30,405 bases of DNA from CAYNVS01 sp964400725 (GTDB lineage: Bacteria > Myxococcota_A > SURF-8 > CAYNVS01). Where the stretch lies: NCBI GenBank assembly GCA_964400725.1, contig CAYNVS010000039.1, positions 1 to 30,405 on the forward strand. Direction: 5' to 3'. The position numbers and the translations under genes are program-made. Of the stretch, positions 15,983 to 23,722 are shown piece after piece; position 1 is the first letter of the stretch, and each line of letters begins with the position of its first letter. The notes under the pieces are model-generated. The model worked only from the letters and a program-made list of their open reading frames with translations. It made no database searches and was not told the origin of the DNA.

Positions 15983-16504
15983 TTATCCCTGTTGTCCGCC
16001 GTTTTCCTCGGAAACTTTAATTTTATCCGAGGAGCGCGACGTTACGAATCGTCTTATGCTCTTTTGGTCTTCCTCAAAGATGTCGGTAATTTTGACGGCG
16101 ACGGTAAAACGACCGGCCGCTTTTTGCGCGCAGCCTTTGACTTTTCCGATTGCATGGATGGCGTCCGAGTTTCTGCGTTCCGACGTATCGTCCTTTGCGA
16201 TTTCGGGAATACTGAAGTGCATATTGAGTTTTGCGCCTTGTTTATAACACGCCGGCGCGTCGATATAAAGCTCGTGTTCCGTAATCGCTTCGATTCTGCC
16301 GGTGTACCGGTCGTTTTGATCAAGAGGCGTCTTTAATTCGTAAAAGCTGACGCAGCCGTTGGTGCATACGCCGAAACATTTTAGGGAAAACCTGTCTTTT
16401 TCCTCCCCCCGCTCAATCTCGTTTGGTTGTGCGGCGTCGTTGTTGTTCAGCGCCGATTCTCTTGCCTCCGCTTTCACGGGCGTCTCCTTTTTACTCAAAT
16501 TCAT
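15983..16504 (-). CDS. PilZ-like domain protein (degenerate c-di-GMP motif)
   Basis: The 173-residue protein has a charged N-terminal tail (about 1-40), then a beta-barrel-like pattern: YTGRIEAITEHELYIDAPACYKQGAKLNMHFSIP, AIGKVKGCAQKAAGRFTVAVKITDIFEEDQKSIRRFV. Strand spacing and the closing helix ending in RRFV resemble PilZ domains. The usual RxxxR and (D/N)xSxxG ligand motifs are not recognisable, so it may not bind cyclic di-GMP. The family call is therefore tentative. It has a strong promoter of its own and is the first gene of an operon with the AMMECR1 protein. Ribosome-site match is weak (TAGG). Confidence 0.55.
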   Translation of the reverse strand: MNLSKKETPVKAEARESALNNNDAAQPNEIERGEEKDRFSLKCFGVCTNGCVSFYELKTPLDQNDRYTGRIEAITEHELYIDAPACYKQGAKLNMHFSIPEIAKDDTSERRNSDAIHAIGKVKGCAQKAAGRFTVAVKITDIFEEDQKSIRRFVTSRSSDKIKVSEENGGQQG

Positions 16505-16561
16505 AATGCAGCCTAATCATCAAACGCCGGGCAGGCAAAAATGCAACCCGCTACATTAAGA

Positions 16562-16590
16562 AAAATATTTGAAATCATAAGATTTGTCAA
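16562..16590 (-). promoter_or_regulatory. Strong predicted promoter of the PilZ-like/AMMECR1 operon
   Basis: On the minus strand TTGACA (plus 16585-16590) and TATTTT (plus 16562-16567) are exactly 17 nt apart, about 58 bp upstream of the ATG at 16504. The -35 is a perfect match. Confidence 0.65.
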
Positions 16591-16837
16591 TCGCAGATTA
16601 AAGCCGCATAAGCATGTTTTCTCGTTTAGAGAGCGGCGGCAAATTTGAAGAATAAATATAAAAAATAACTATTTATATTATTATGATGTTTTTATTAACA
16701 AAAAAGATAAGCCTCTTCTTTATGTATTAAAATATAACATTTCAATTTGACTAGTATTTTTAAAGAGTTAAAAAAAAACGAAAGCGCGGTATAAATAAAA
16801 TTTATAAATTAAAGCGCGCCGAAACGTAAAAAAGTAG
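16591..16837. other. AT-rich intergenic stretch between divergent operons
   Basis: No gene is visible in this part of the 419-bp gap 16505-16923. It holds long A/T runs and one notable element: a palindrome TATAAAT-AAA-ATTTATA (16790-16806) flanked by direct copies of AAAGCGCG (16781-16788 and 16811-16818). The right flank lies 20 bp upstream of the predicted -35 of the M23 gene. It may be a regulatory site, or simply skewed composition. Confidence 0.45.
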
Positions 16838-16865
16838 TTGCGATTAGTTTTAAAAATGTTATAAA
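16838..16865 (+). promoter_or_regulatory. Predicted promoter of the M23 peptidase gene
   Basis: TTGCGA (16838-16843) and TATAAA (16860-16865) are 16 nt apart, with a start expected near 16872 and a leader of about 50 nt to the TTG start codon at 16924. Confidence 0.45.
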
Positions 16866-16923
16866 TGTGAAGAACGATTGGAACGGCTTTTTTGTTTTTC
16901 TTTTTTCTTAACGGAGGAACGAC

Positions 16924-17922
16924 TTGAACAGGTTGGGCCAAATCATTAAAATGATTTTGAAGCTCAAGCTCCCCGAATATTTCGAGGTTTGGGTTTTGCC
17001 GCATAAAGCCGGAACCACTCATAAGTTCATTCTTACCGCTCACCACATCCGTACGGTCGTTCTCGCCGCGATAATGACGGGCTTGCTGTTGTTATTCGGC
17101 AGCGGCTCCATTTGGTTTTATAATAATACGCGCCCTTCAAAGAGCGAGTTGGACAAGCTGACCGAAGAAAACGCCGATCTGAAAAAGAATCTCGCGAAAA
17201 TCGGCCAGAAGGTCGCGCTGCTTGAGCACACGCTTTCGTCGGTTGAAAACCTTGAAATACAACTGCGCCGTTTGACGCAGATTAACGACCCAAGCCGTCA
17301 ACTCTCGATAGGTCCGGTAAGCGAGGAAGAATTCGCGGCGGCAATAGGCGGAAAAAACGGAACCGGACGTTTCAACGAAGCGCTGCTTTTAAAACTCGAA
17401 GAGACGTTTGGAATCGCAAATCCCGAAGACCTTCTTAAAAAACTGGACGAGCTTCTTCCCGCCGCTGAAACCAACGAGCTCAAACTCGCCGAGTTGTCCG
17501 CCTTCATACGCGAGCAAAAATTCGTTCTTTCTCATGCGCCTTCTATCTGGCCGGCCAGAGGCTACGTAACGAGCGGTTTCGGCGTGCGCATCAATCCGTT
17601 CACTCACGCGCAGCAATTCCATGAAGGACTTGACATATCAAACTCCATCGGGACGCCGGTCTTTGCTCCCGCAGACGGCGTTGTCGCGTACGCCGGTTTC
17701 CGCGACGATTACGGCAAAACGCTTATCATCGACCACGGCTACGGCGTGCAAACCGTTTACAGCCACCTTGCCGATTACTTAATCTCGCAGGGGGAGCAAG
17801 TAAAGCGCGGACAGAGAATCGGAGCTATCGGCAATTCTGGACGTTCGACCGGCCCGCATTTGCATTACGAAATCCGCATTCACGGCATAGCCCGCAACCC
17901 GCTGCATTACATTATCGAGTAA
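16924..17922 (+). CDS. Membrane-anchored M23 (LytM) peptidoglycan endopeptidase
   Basis: The 332-residue protein has a cytoplasmic N-terminus (1-42), one TM helix (about 43-65), a periplasmic coiled coil (about 73-120), a helical linker and a C-terminal LytM domain (about 207-332). Zinc ligands are intact: His233 and Asp237 in HEGLD and His314 in PHLHYE, with His281 and His312 completing the catalytic pair. The intact site points to real cleavage of peptide cross-links rather than an EnvC-like activator role. The start codon is TTG, supported by GGAGG 6 nt upstream; no ATG upstream competes. It is alone, 163 bp before a Lon-type protease gene. Confidence 0.92.
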   Translation: MNRLGQIIKMILKLKLPEYFEVWVLPHKAGTTHKFILTAHHIRTVVLAAIMTGLLLLFGSGSIWFYNNTRPSKSELDKLTEENADLKKNLAKIGQKVALLEHTLSSVENLEIQLRRLTQINDPSRQLSIGPVSEEEFAAAIGGKNGTGRFNEALLLKLEETFGIANPEDLLKKLDELLPAAETNELKLAELSAFIREQKFVLSHAPSIWPARGYVTSGFGVRINPFTHAQQFHEGLDISNSIGTPVFAPADGVVAYAGFRDDYGKTLIIDHGYGVQTVYSHLADYLISQGEQVKRGQRIGAIGNSGRSTGPHLHYEIRIHGIARNPLHYIIE

Positions 17923-17961
17923 ATAACCTCTTATTTTATCCGCGCGGGGAGTTTTATCGCC

Positions 17962-18034
17962 CGTTAAAATTAACGATGCGGCATAAATTGAAATGTCGGC
18001 TTGCGCATGCCGGAGTTTGTATGTTAAATTTAAC
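17962..18034 (+). promoter_or_regulatory. Promoter with two matching palindromes 60 bp apart, upstream of the Lon-type protease
   Basis: Two near-identical 12-bp elements, GTTAAAATTAAC (17963-17974) and GTTAAATTTAAC (18023-18034), have centres exactly 60 bp apart. The second is a perfect palindrome and contains the predicted -10 TTAAAT (18024-18029), which lies 17 nt from TTGCGC (18001-18006). This arrangement suits a repressor that bridges two sites. The promoter match is moderate. No terminator for the M23 gene is seen. Confidence 0.42.
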
Positions 18035-18085
18035 GGCGCTGAAAAAGTTCCGAGAACTCGCTTTAAATAAGGAACGGAATACAAA

Positions 18086-20668
18086 ATGAAAAGCGGAGAG
18101 CAAAAGAAAAATAGTAATAAATCAACCGGCGTCCAACCTCTCTCATACGAAAAAGCCTCGTTTAAGATAAATCTGGACGGCCTAAATTTCAACTCAACGG
18201 ACGACCTGGAACCGACGCAGGAAGCTTTCGGACAGAGCCGCGCTTTAGACGCGCTTAAAATCGGCATGGGCATAGGCGGCGACGGTTATCATATCTTCGC
18301 CACAGGTTTGACCGGAACGAAAAAGCTGGCGTTTATGAGCGATCTTGTCGCCAAAATGAGCGACCACGGCGTCAAGCGCCCCGACGACATAGTCTTCGTT
18401 CACAATTTTAAAAAGAGCGACGAACCTGCGGCCATTCATATGGAAGCCGGCGACGGCAAAAAATTAAAATCCGACATGCGCAGGCTTGTCGAAACCCTTT
18501 CGCTGGAACTTCCCGACGCTTTCAGGCAGGAGAAATTCGAGCAGGAAAAGCAAAATCTTTCTCAGAGCTTTGAGAAAAGAGCGAGAGAAATGGCCGAATC
18601 CCTTGAAAAGGAGTCGGGCGAAAGAGGGCTTGCGCTGCAGCGAACGCCAGAAGGCGAGCTTTTTTTCGCGCCCAAACTAAACGGCGAGCCGGTAAAGTCG
18701 CAGGAGGAATACGAAAAAATACCCGAAGAAGACCGCAAAGCCATTGAAGAAAACCAGCGCGAAATGACGCTTAAATTGAAGAATTTCGCGATGAAAAATC
18801 AAGAGTTGTTTCGAGAACTTTCAAAAAAAATTAAAGAAATCGAAAAGCAGTTTGCAAAAGATTTTATTTCCCCCATTATTTTTGAAATTTCTTCAAAATA
18901 CAAACGCAGAGAGACGCGGGAATATCTGGCCGACGTGGAACGGCACATACTTGACAACCTCGACCAGTTCAAACGTCAGGACGCCGAGGCTTCTTCGCCT
19001 TTTATGCCGCCCTTTATGCGTCAGCCGCCCGACGAGTCGAAGTTTAACGAGTATGAAGTCAATCTGCTGGTTGACAACTCCGAGCGCGAAGGCGCGCCGA
19101 TAGTGGTGGAAAGTCTGCCCAATTTTAAAAATCTGTTCGGCTCGATTGACCGCATCGTTGACAGATACGGCAAAATTGTTACCAATTTTACGCGGATTAA
19201 ACCCGGAGCCTTTTTAAAAGCAAACGGCGGGGTTCTCATCATAAACATCGACGAAGCCGTTTACGAACCTCTTGTATGGCGAACGATGCTGCGCACGCTT
19301 AAAAGCTCTCTCATCTCAATAGATACCTACGATCCATGGGCGATGTTTACTCCTTCCGGCATAAAGCCGGAACCTATTGAAATAAACGTTAAAGTCGTTT
19401 TGGTCGGCTCGCCGCATTTGTATTACATGCTTTATCAAATGGAGCCCGATTTTAAAGACGTTTTTAAAATTCGCTGCGATTTCGCCTACGACACGGAATA
19501 TACGAAAGAAAACGCTCTGACATTCGCGCGCAATCTTGCAGCTTTCGCCCGTTCGAACGAATTGCCGCCCTTCGGCAAAAGCGCCGTCGCCAAGCTGCTT
19601 GAAGCCTCGGCCCGCGAAACCGGAGACAGAGAAAGAATGCTGGCGCAGTTTCCGGCGTTGTCGGACGCAGCGCAGGAAGCCGCCTATTTCGCCAAACAGG
19701 ACGGCTCGAAGACGATTGAAGCGCGGCACGTCGCCCTAGCGCTCGAAGGAAGAGATTACAGAAACTCCCGCATAGAGGAACGCATGCGCCAAATGATACT
19801 GGAAGATTCGGTTAAAATAGAAACTTCCGGCGCGAAAGTCGGGCAAATCAACGGGCTCGCGGTTCTGCAAATCGCCGGACGAGCGTTCGGCAAACCTTCG
19901 AGAATTACAGCTTCCGTAAGCAAAGGCAGCCGCGGAATAGTAAACATCGAGCGCGAAAGCAAGCTGTCCGGCTCTATTCACGATAAAGGCGTGCTTATCT
20001 TATCGGGTTATTTATATGAAAAATACGGCCGAGACGCGACGTTGCAGCTTTCGGCGTCCATCGCCTTTGAGCAAAGCTACTCCGGCGTTGACGGGGACTC
20101 CGCTTCGTCCGCCGAGTTGTACGCCCTGCTTTCAGCGGTTTCCGGTCTGCCTTTACGTCAGGATTTGGCCGTAACGGGTTCCGTGAACCAAAAAGGAGAG
20201 ATTCAAGCGATTGGCGGCGTAAACGAAAAGATTGAAGGCTTTTACGAGATATGCAAAGCGCGCCGCTTTACCGGCTCTCAAGGGGTAATAATCCCCGCTT
20301 CCAACGTAAGAAATCTTATTTTAAAGGACGAAGTTCTTAAATCTATAAAAAAAGGCGAATGGAACGTTTTCGCCGTTTCAACGGTTGACGAAGGAATGGA
20401 AATACTTACCGGCATGAAAGCCGGAGACGTTTCTCAAAACGATACTATTCATGCCATTGTAATGAAGGAACTTAAAAAGCTGTCGGAAAAGCCTAAGGAC
20501 GATAAGGAAAAAGATAAAAAATCTGACCCTAAAAAAGAGGCGTCTAAAAAAACAAGCGAAAATAAGAGAAAAGGGACGGAAAAAACGCCCAAAACGAACG
20601 CCAAAGCGGCAAAACAGCCTCCGATTAACAAATCGGAAGGAACCGGCGGAAAAAAGAAAAGTAAGTAA
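18086..20668 (+). CDS. Lon-type (S16) protease of the LonB/YcbZ-like family, degenerate P-loop
   Basis: The 860-residue protein matches the large Lon-related family with an AAA_32-type N-terminal region and a C-terminal Lon protease domain. The start ALDALKIGMGIGGDGYHIFA and DDIVFVHNFKKSDEPAAI are typical. The P-loop position, usually GPPGTG(K/R)T, reads GLTGTKKL at 74-81, so the Gly before the Lys and the final Thr are lost. A charged helical insert covers about 140-300. ANGGVLIINIDEAVYEPLVW is the usual segment after it. The protease dyad is intact: Ser672 in DGDSASS and Lys715 in GGVNEK. A Lys/Glu-rich tail runs from about 795 to the end. It is probably a cytoplasmic protease for damaged or regulatory proteins. 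The ribosome site is somewhat distant from the ATG. The gene seems monocistronic. Confidence 0.88.
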   Translation: MKSGEQKKNSNKSTGVQPLSYEKASFKINLDGLNFNSTDDLEPTQEAFGQSRALDALKIGMGIGGDGYHIFATGLTGTKKLAFMSDLVAKMSDHGVKRPDDIVFVHNFKKSDEPAAIHMEAGDGKKLKSDMRRLVETLSLELPDAFRQEKFEQEKQNLSQSFEKRAREMAESLEKESGERGLALQRTPEGELFFAPKLNGEPVKSQEEYEKIPEEDRKAIEENQREMTLKLKNFAMKNQELFRELSKKIKEIEKQFAKDFISPIIFEISSKYKRRETREYLADVERHILDNLDQFKRQDAEASSPFMPPFMRQPPDESKFNEYEVNLLVDNSEREGAPIVVESLPNFKNLFGSIDRIVDRYGKIVTNFTRIKPGAFLKANGGVLIINIDEAVYEPLVWRTMLRTLKSSLISIDTYDPWAMFTPSGIKPEPIEINVKVVLVGSPHLYYMLYQMEPDFKDVFKIRCDFAYDTEYTKENALTFARNLAAFARSNELPPFGKSAVAKLLEASARETGDRERMLAQFPALSDAAQEAAYFAKQDGSKTIEARHVALALEGRDYRNSRIEERMRQMILEDSVKIETSGAKVGQINGLAVLQIAGRAFGKPSRITASVSKGSRGIVNIERESKLSGSIHDKGVLILSGYLYEKYGRDATLQLSASIAFEQSYSGVDGDSASSAELYALLSAVSGLPLRQDLAVTGSVNQKGEIQAIGGVNEKIEGFYEICKARRFTGSQGVIIPASNVRNLILKDEVLKSIKKGEWNVFAVSTVDEGMEILTGMKAGDVSQNDTIHAIVMKELKKLSEKPKDDKEKDKKSDPKKEASKKTSENKRKGTEKTPKTNAKAAKQPPINKSEGTGGKKKSK

Positions 20669-20732
20669 ACTACCAGCCTCTTGAGCATCTTTGCGGAGGG
20701 TTTATAAATACAAACATTATCTTCTAATTTCC

Positions 20733-20761
20733 TTGCCAAGAGGCGTATAGTTTGCTATACA
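20733..20761 (+). promoter_or_regulatory. Promoter with an embedded palindrome, upstream of the secretin operon
   Basis: TTGCCA (20733-20738) and TATACA (20756-20761) are 17 nt apart, giving a start near 20768 and a leader of about 22 nt with AAGGAGG. A 16-bp palindrome GTATAG-TTTG-CTATAC (20745-20760) fills the spacer and most of the -10, an ideal place for a repressor. It would drive the four genes from 20790 to 27367. Confidence 0.6.
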
Positions 20762-20789
20762 ATTATATTGATTAAATAAGGAGGTCAAC

Positions 20790-21833
20790 ATGAGATTAAA
20801 ACGACCCATCTTATTTTCGGCCGTCGTTTTATGTTTGCTGCAACTACACTCTTTGCGGTACGCAGATTCCGCGGACGTAGTTTGCGGCGTTACTTACTTG
20901 GGGTTGTCCGCTTATTCCAGTCCGACGATGGAGCCTTCTGGTTTTTTTAAGCGGTATTTCCCGTACAAGCAAGCCTACGACTCTCAAGAAAAGAAAGAAA
21001 GCCTCGGCTTCGTAATGCTTGAGCCGCTCGACCCCAAAATTCCGACTCCCAAACAAAAAGACCCGGAGCTTCGCATCCGCAATTTGGCGTTCGACAGCTC
21101 TTACGTATTGGTAAGTCCCGGTCAGACGCTTATGATTATTAACGACAGCATACATCATCTTACGTTCAATGTTTTCTTCGGAGACGAGCCGCGCCAAATA
21201 AAAATCGAAAAAGGCGGCAGGGGCAGCATCGACATCATCGGGCTAAAAGAAGGAACGATAGAATGCGACGAGTTCCCTCACATTAAGGCGTACATCCTCA
21301 GAGCCGGTTCCGGCTTCGTCGCGCCCGTTGTTTCCCGCAAAGGAAACAGAGTTAAAATAATTTTCAACGGCGTTCCCAACGGCTCGTACAAACTGCGTTT
21401 ATGGTACGGACGCTGGTGGGAGATTAATAAAATCGACGTTTCCACCAATCCGTACACTCTCAGAATGGACGTTGATTTAATGGGCAAATCCGACTCTCTT
21501 GAGTACGTCGCCAACCCGCCCGAAGACGACATTAAATCGTTCGGCAAGGAAAAAGAAGACGTTCCGGCGGAGCAGCCGAAAGACATTAAACAAGAAAAAC
21601 AGAACGTTGAGCCGATGCTGGCGCCCATCGACCTCAAAGGCGGAGGAGAATATAAAATTCCGTCGGAGGAACCGAAGGAAAAGAAAAAGCTCGAAATCAG
21701 AATGAAATCGACCAAGGAAGAGAAGAAAGAAGAAAAGAAACCGGAGAAGAAGGTCGAGAAGAAGCCGGATAAAAAAGAAGAAAAGAAACCTTCCGGCGGA
21801 GGATTGTTCAAAATCAAGAAGATTGAGGAGTAA
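20790..21833 (+). CDS. Secreted cupredoxin-like protein with a Lys/Glu-rich tail
   Basis: The 347-residue protein has a signal peptide (about 1-29). Residues about 100-172 read like a cupredoxin: VLVSPGQTLMIINDSIHHLTFNVFF followed by GTIECDEFPHIKAYIL. Normal copper sites have an early His and then C-x(n)-H-x(n)-M. Here His122/123, Cys159 and His164 are present but the spacing is altered and no Met follows, so copper binding is doubtful. Residues about 185-230 (VKIIFNGVPNGSYKLRLWYGR) resemble a carboxypeptidase-regulatory Ig-like domain. From about 245 the chain is a Lys/Glu/Pro low-complexity tail, including repeats of EKKPEKK type. AAGGAGG gives a firm start. It opens an operon with a sensor-like protein 5 bp downstream. 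Function unknown. Confidence 0.7.
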   Translation: MRLKRPILFSAVVLCLLQLHSLRYADSADVVCGVTYLGLSAYSSPTMEPSGFFKRYFPYKQAYDSQEKKESLGFVMLEPLDPKIPTPKQKDPELRIRNLAFDSSYVLVSPGQTLMIINDSIHHLTFNVFFGDEPRQIKIEKGGRGSIDIIGLKEGTIECDEFPHIKAYILRAGSGFVAPVVSRKGNRVKIIFNGVPNGSYKLRLWYGRWWEINKIDVSTNPYTLRMDVDLMGKSDSLEYVANPPEDDIKSFGKEKEDVPAEQPKDIKQEKQNVEPMLAPIDLKGGGEYKIPSEEPKEKKKLEIRMKSTKEEKKEEKKPEKKVEKKPDKKEEKKPSGGGLFKIKKIEE

Positions 21834-21838
21834 TTAAA

Positions 21839-23713
21839 ATGCTCAAAGTCAGAATACCAATACTCATTACCGTTTGCGCTGCCCTCCTTCTTTTAGGCGC
21901 GGTGTTTCAATCCTACAGACTCATGAGAGAAGCCCCGAACGAAAACAACATGGTTTCAAAGAGAACGGCGGAATTCGTCAAAGGCGCCGGTCCCGTCTTC
22001 TTGACCGGACAGTTCGCGCAGTATTTCGACGCGGCGACGCGAGCCGTTTTAAGCGACGCCAACCGCGGAGACCTCGCCGATTTCATTATCCTCGACCAGA
22101 GCAAGAATAAGCAGAGCGAGGATAAGATTATGCGCAATATCAAACTCGAATTTCCCGCCGCGGAAAACGTAACAATAGTAAACTCCAAAGGCGTCGTTCT
22201 TATGCGCTCCCATTCGCGCACTCAAAACGACAATATAAGCGGAATGCCCATCGTTAAAAAAGCGCTTAGCGGCGTCTCCTCGGACGACACGATGGAAATA
22301 GACGGAGTTCCGTATTACATGGTCGGCGCGCCGGTTCCCGACGACAAAAACGTAATTATCGGCGCGGTTCTTTTCGGCGTTCCGTTCAATCAAATGACCT
22401 TACAGCGGTGGTCGGAACAATTCGGCGCGCACTGGATATTCTGGTACAAAGATAAAATCGAATTTCCTACATCTTCTTTAACGCCGCTAAAACCCGGCAT
22501 CGAAAAAAGCAAAGAGGTCAAAGCCGCGTTTAAAAACAAACTTCCCAAGGCGGAAGTAGTAGTTATCGACAACACCAAAGTAGGCGCGGCGTTCGGCCTG
22601 CCGGGGCAGTTAGCGGGTAAAGGCGGTTTCATTATAATGCCCAAATTCGTGATGGAAATCGAAATGGTCGATATATTCTCCATCGCGTTTCCCGTCATAA
22701 TCGCGGCGCTGCTTTCGATTCTGCTGGCTATTATCGGCTCCTATCTTCTTATAGCGCCGTGCGAACGCGACATGAAACTGCTTTGCGTAAAATCGCTCGA
22801 CGCCGCGAAAAATCAAGACGCCAGCTTGTTGCAGCCGCAAACCTTCGGACATGAAGTTCAAACTATCGCCGCCGCGATACGCGACGCTCTCGACATGGCT
22901 CTTTCCGCCGTGCCCAACGCCAAACGCAAGCCTGTTATGCAGCAGAGCGGAATCAGCTTGAAACCGGACGAATTCGCCAAAGGAAACGGAGCCGCCGCCG
23001 TTCAAAACGGTTTGGAGCCGTCTCAAAAATTATCAACCGGCGAAGCGAGCGCGACAGCCGCATCGCAGCTGACTCAACTTGTCGAATCGGTTCTCTCCGG
23101 AGACGCTTCTCAACAATCTCCCACCGGAACGGAAACTAGAGACGACAAGCGGCTTTCCACCGAGGAGCTTATGCTTAAACTCGCCGGAAAGGTAGCTCCG
23201 TCGGAGCCTTCGGTCAAAGCGCCAGTCGATAACCGCATTTCTCCGGCTCTATTAAGCGACGACGAAGTCATGCAGGCGCAGCCGCCCGCAAGCGGTCGCG
23301 ACGACGAGCAAGAGCTTCTGCGCTTGATGCAGGAAATGGGAAAGAAACCGACCGCGGACGACGATGGGCTTCGCCGCTCCAAACTTAAAATAGAGCCGGT
23401 CAAGGAACCGCAGATGAAGCCGATGGACGTAAAGGTAACATTGCACGGCGGCCCCGGCGGATTGGCGGCGGTGAAACCGGAACAGTCTCTCGACGACAAA
23501 CGCCGCGAGCATTACGAGAGAACGTTCGAGGCGTACGTTCAACTGCGCAGACAGCTCGGAGAGCCGACCGAAGGTCTGTCAAAGGAAAAATTCTTCGCCA
23601 ACTTGGAAAACAACCGCCAGCGCATGATTGAAAAGTTAGGCTGTAAGGAAGTGAGATTTGCGGTCGTGGAAAAAGAAGGAAAGGCGTCGATTAAAGGTTC
23701 GCCTATTAAGTAA
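21839..23713 (+). CDS. Two-TM sensor-like membrane protein with an MXAN_5187-type C-terminal domain
   Basis: The 624-residue protein has TM helix 1 (about 6-25), a periplasmic sensor-like region (about 30-275) with Cache-like features (VTIVNSKGVVLMRSH, DGVPYYMVGAPVPDD), TM helix 2 (about 281-304) and a long cytoplasmic part. After a HAMP-like stretch there is a disordered linker rich in Ser, Glu and Ala. The C-terminal domain (about 549-624: KRREHYERTFEAYVQLRRQLGEP, SKEKFFANLENNRQRMIEKLGC, VRFAVVEKEGKASIKGSP) resembles the C-terminal domain of the MXAN_5187 family in Myxococcota. No kinase, cyclase or methyl-accepting domain is present, so how a signal would pass on is not evident. It lies 5 bp after the cupredoxin-like gene and 9 bp before the M64 gene. 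Confidence 0.75.
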   Translation: MLKVRIPILITVCAALLLLGAVFQSYRLMREAPNENNMVSKRTAEFVKGAGPVFLTGQFAQYFDAATRAVLSDANRGDLADFIILDQSKNKQSEDKIMRNIKLEFPAAENVTIVNSKGVVLMRSHSRTQNDNISGMPIVKKALSGVSSDDTMEIDGVPYYMVGAPVPDDKNVIIGAVLFGVPFNQMTLQRWSEQFGAHWIFWYKDKIEFPTSSLTPLKPGIEKSKEVKAAFKNKLPKAEVVVIDNTKVGAAFGLPGQLAGKGGFIIMPKFVMEIEMVDIFSIAFPVIIAALLSILLAIIGSYLLIAPCERDMKLLCVKSLDAAKNQDASLLQPQTFGHEVQTIAAAIRDALDMALSAVPNAKRKPVMQQSGISLKPDEFAKGNGAAAVQNGLEPSQKLSTGEASATAASQLTQLVESVLSGDASQQSPTGTETRDDKRLSTEELMLKLAGKVAPSEPSVKAPVDNRISPALLSDDEVMQAQPPASGRDDEQELLRLMQEMGKKPTADDDGLRRSKLKIEPVKEPQMKPMDVKVTLHGGPGGLAAVKPEQSLDDKRREHYERTFEAYVQLRRQLGEPTEGLSKEKFFANLENNRQRMIEKLGCKEVRFAVVEKEGKASIKGSPIK

Positions 23714-23722
23714 ATAAGCAAT

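Noticed and set aside
20676..20744. Inverted repeat GCCTCTTG...CAAGAGGC as a terminator for the Lon-type gene
   Set aside because: The loop is 53 nt and no T run follows; its right arm overlaps the -35 region of the next promoter, so chance or a different role is more likely.
21700..21830. Lys/Glu repeats as a DNA repeat array
   Set aside because: It is an in-frame low-complexity coding tail (AAG/GAA/AAA codons) of the cupredoxin-like protein, not a separate repeat element.
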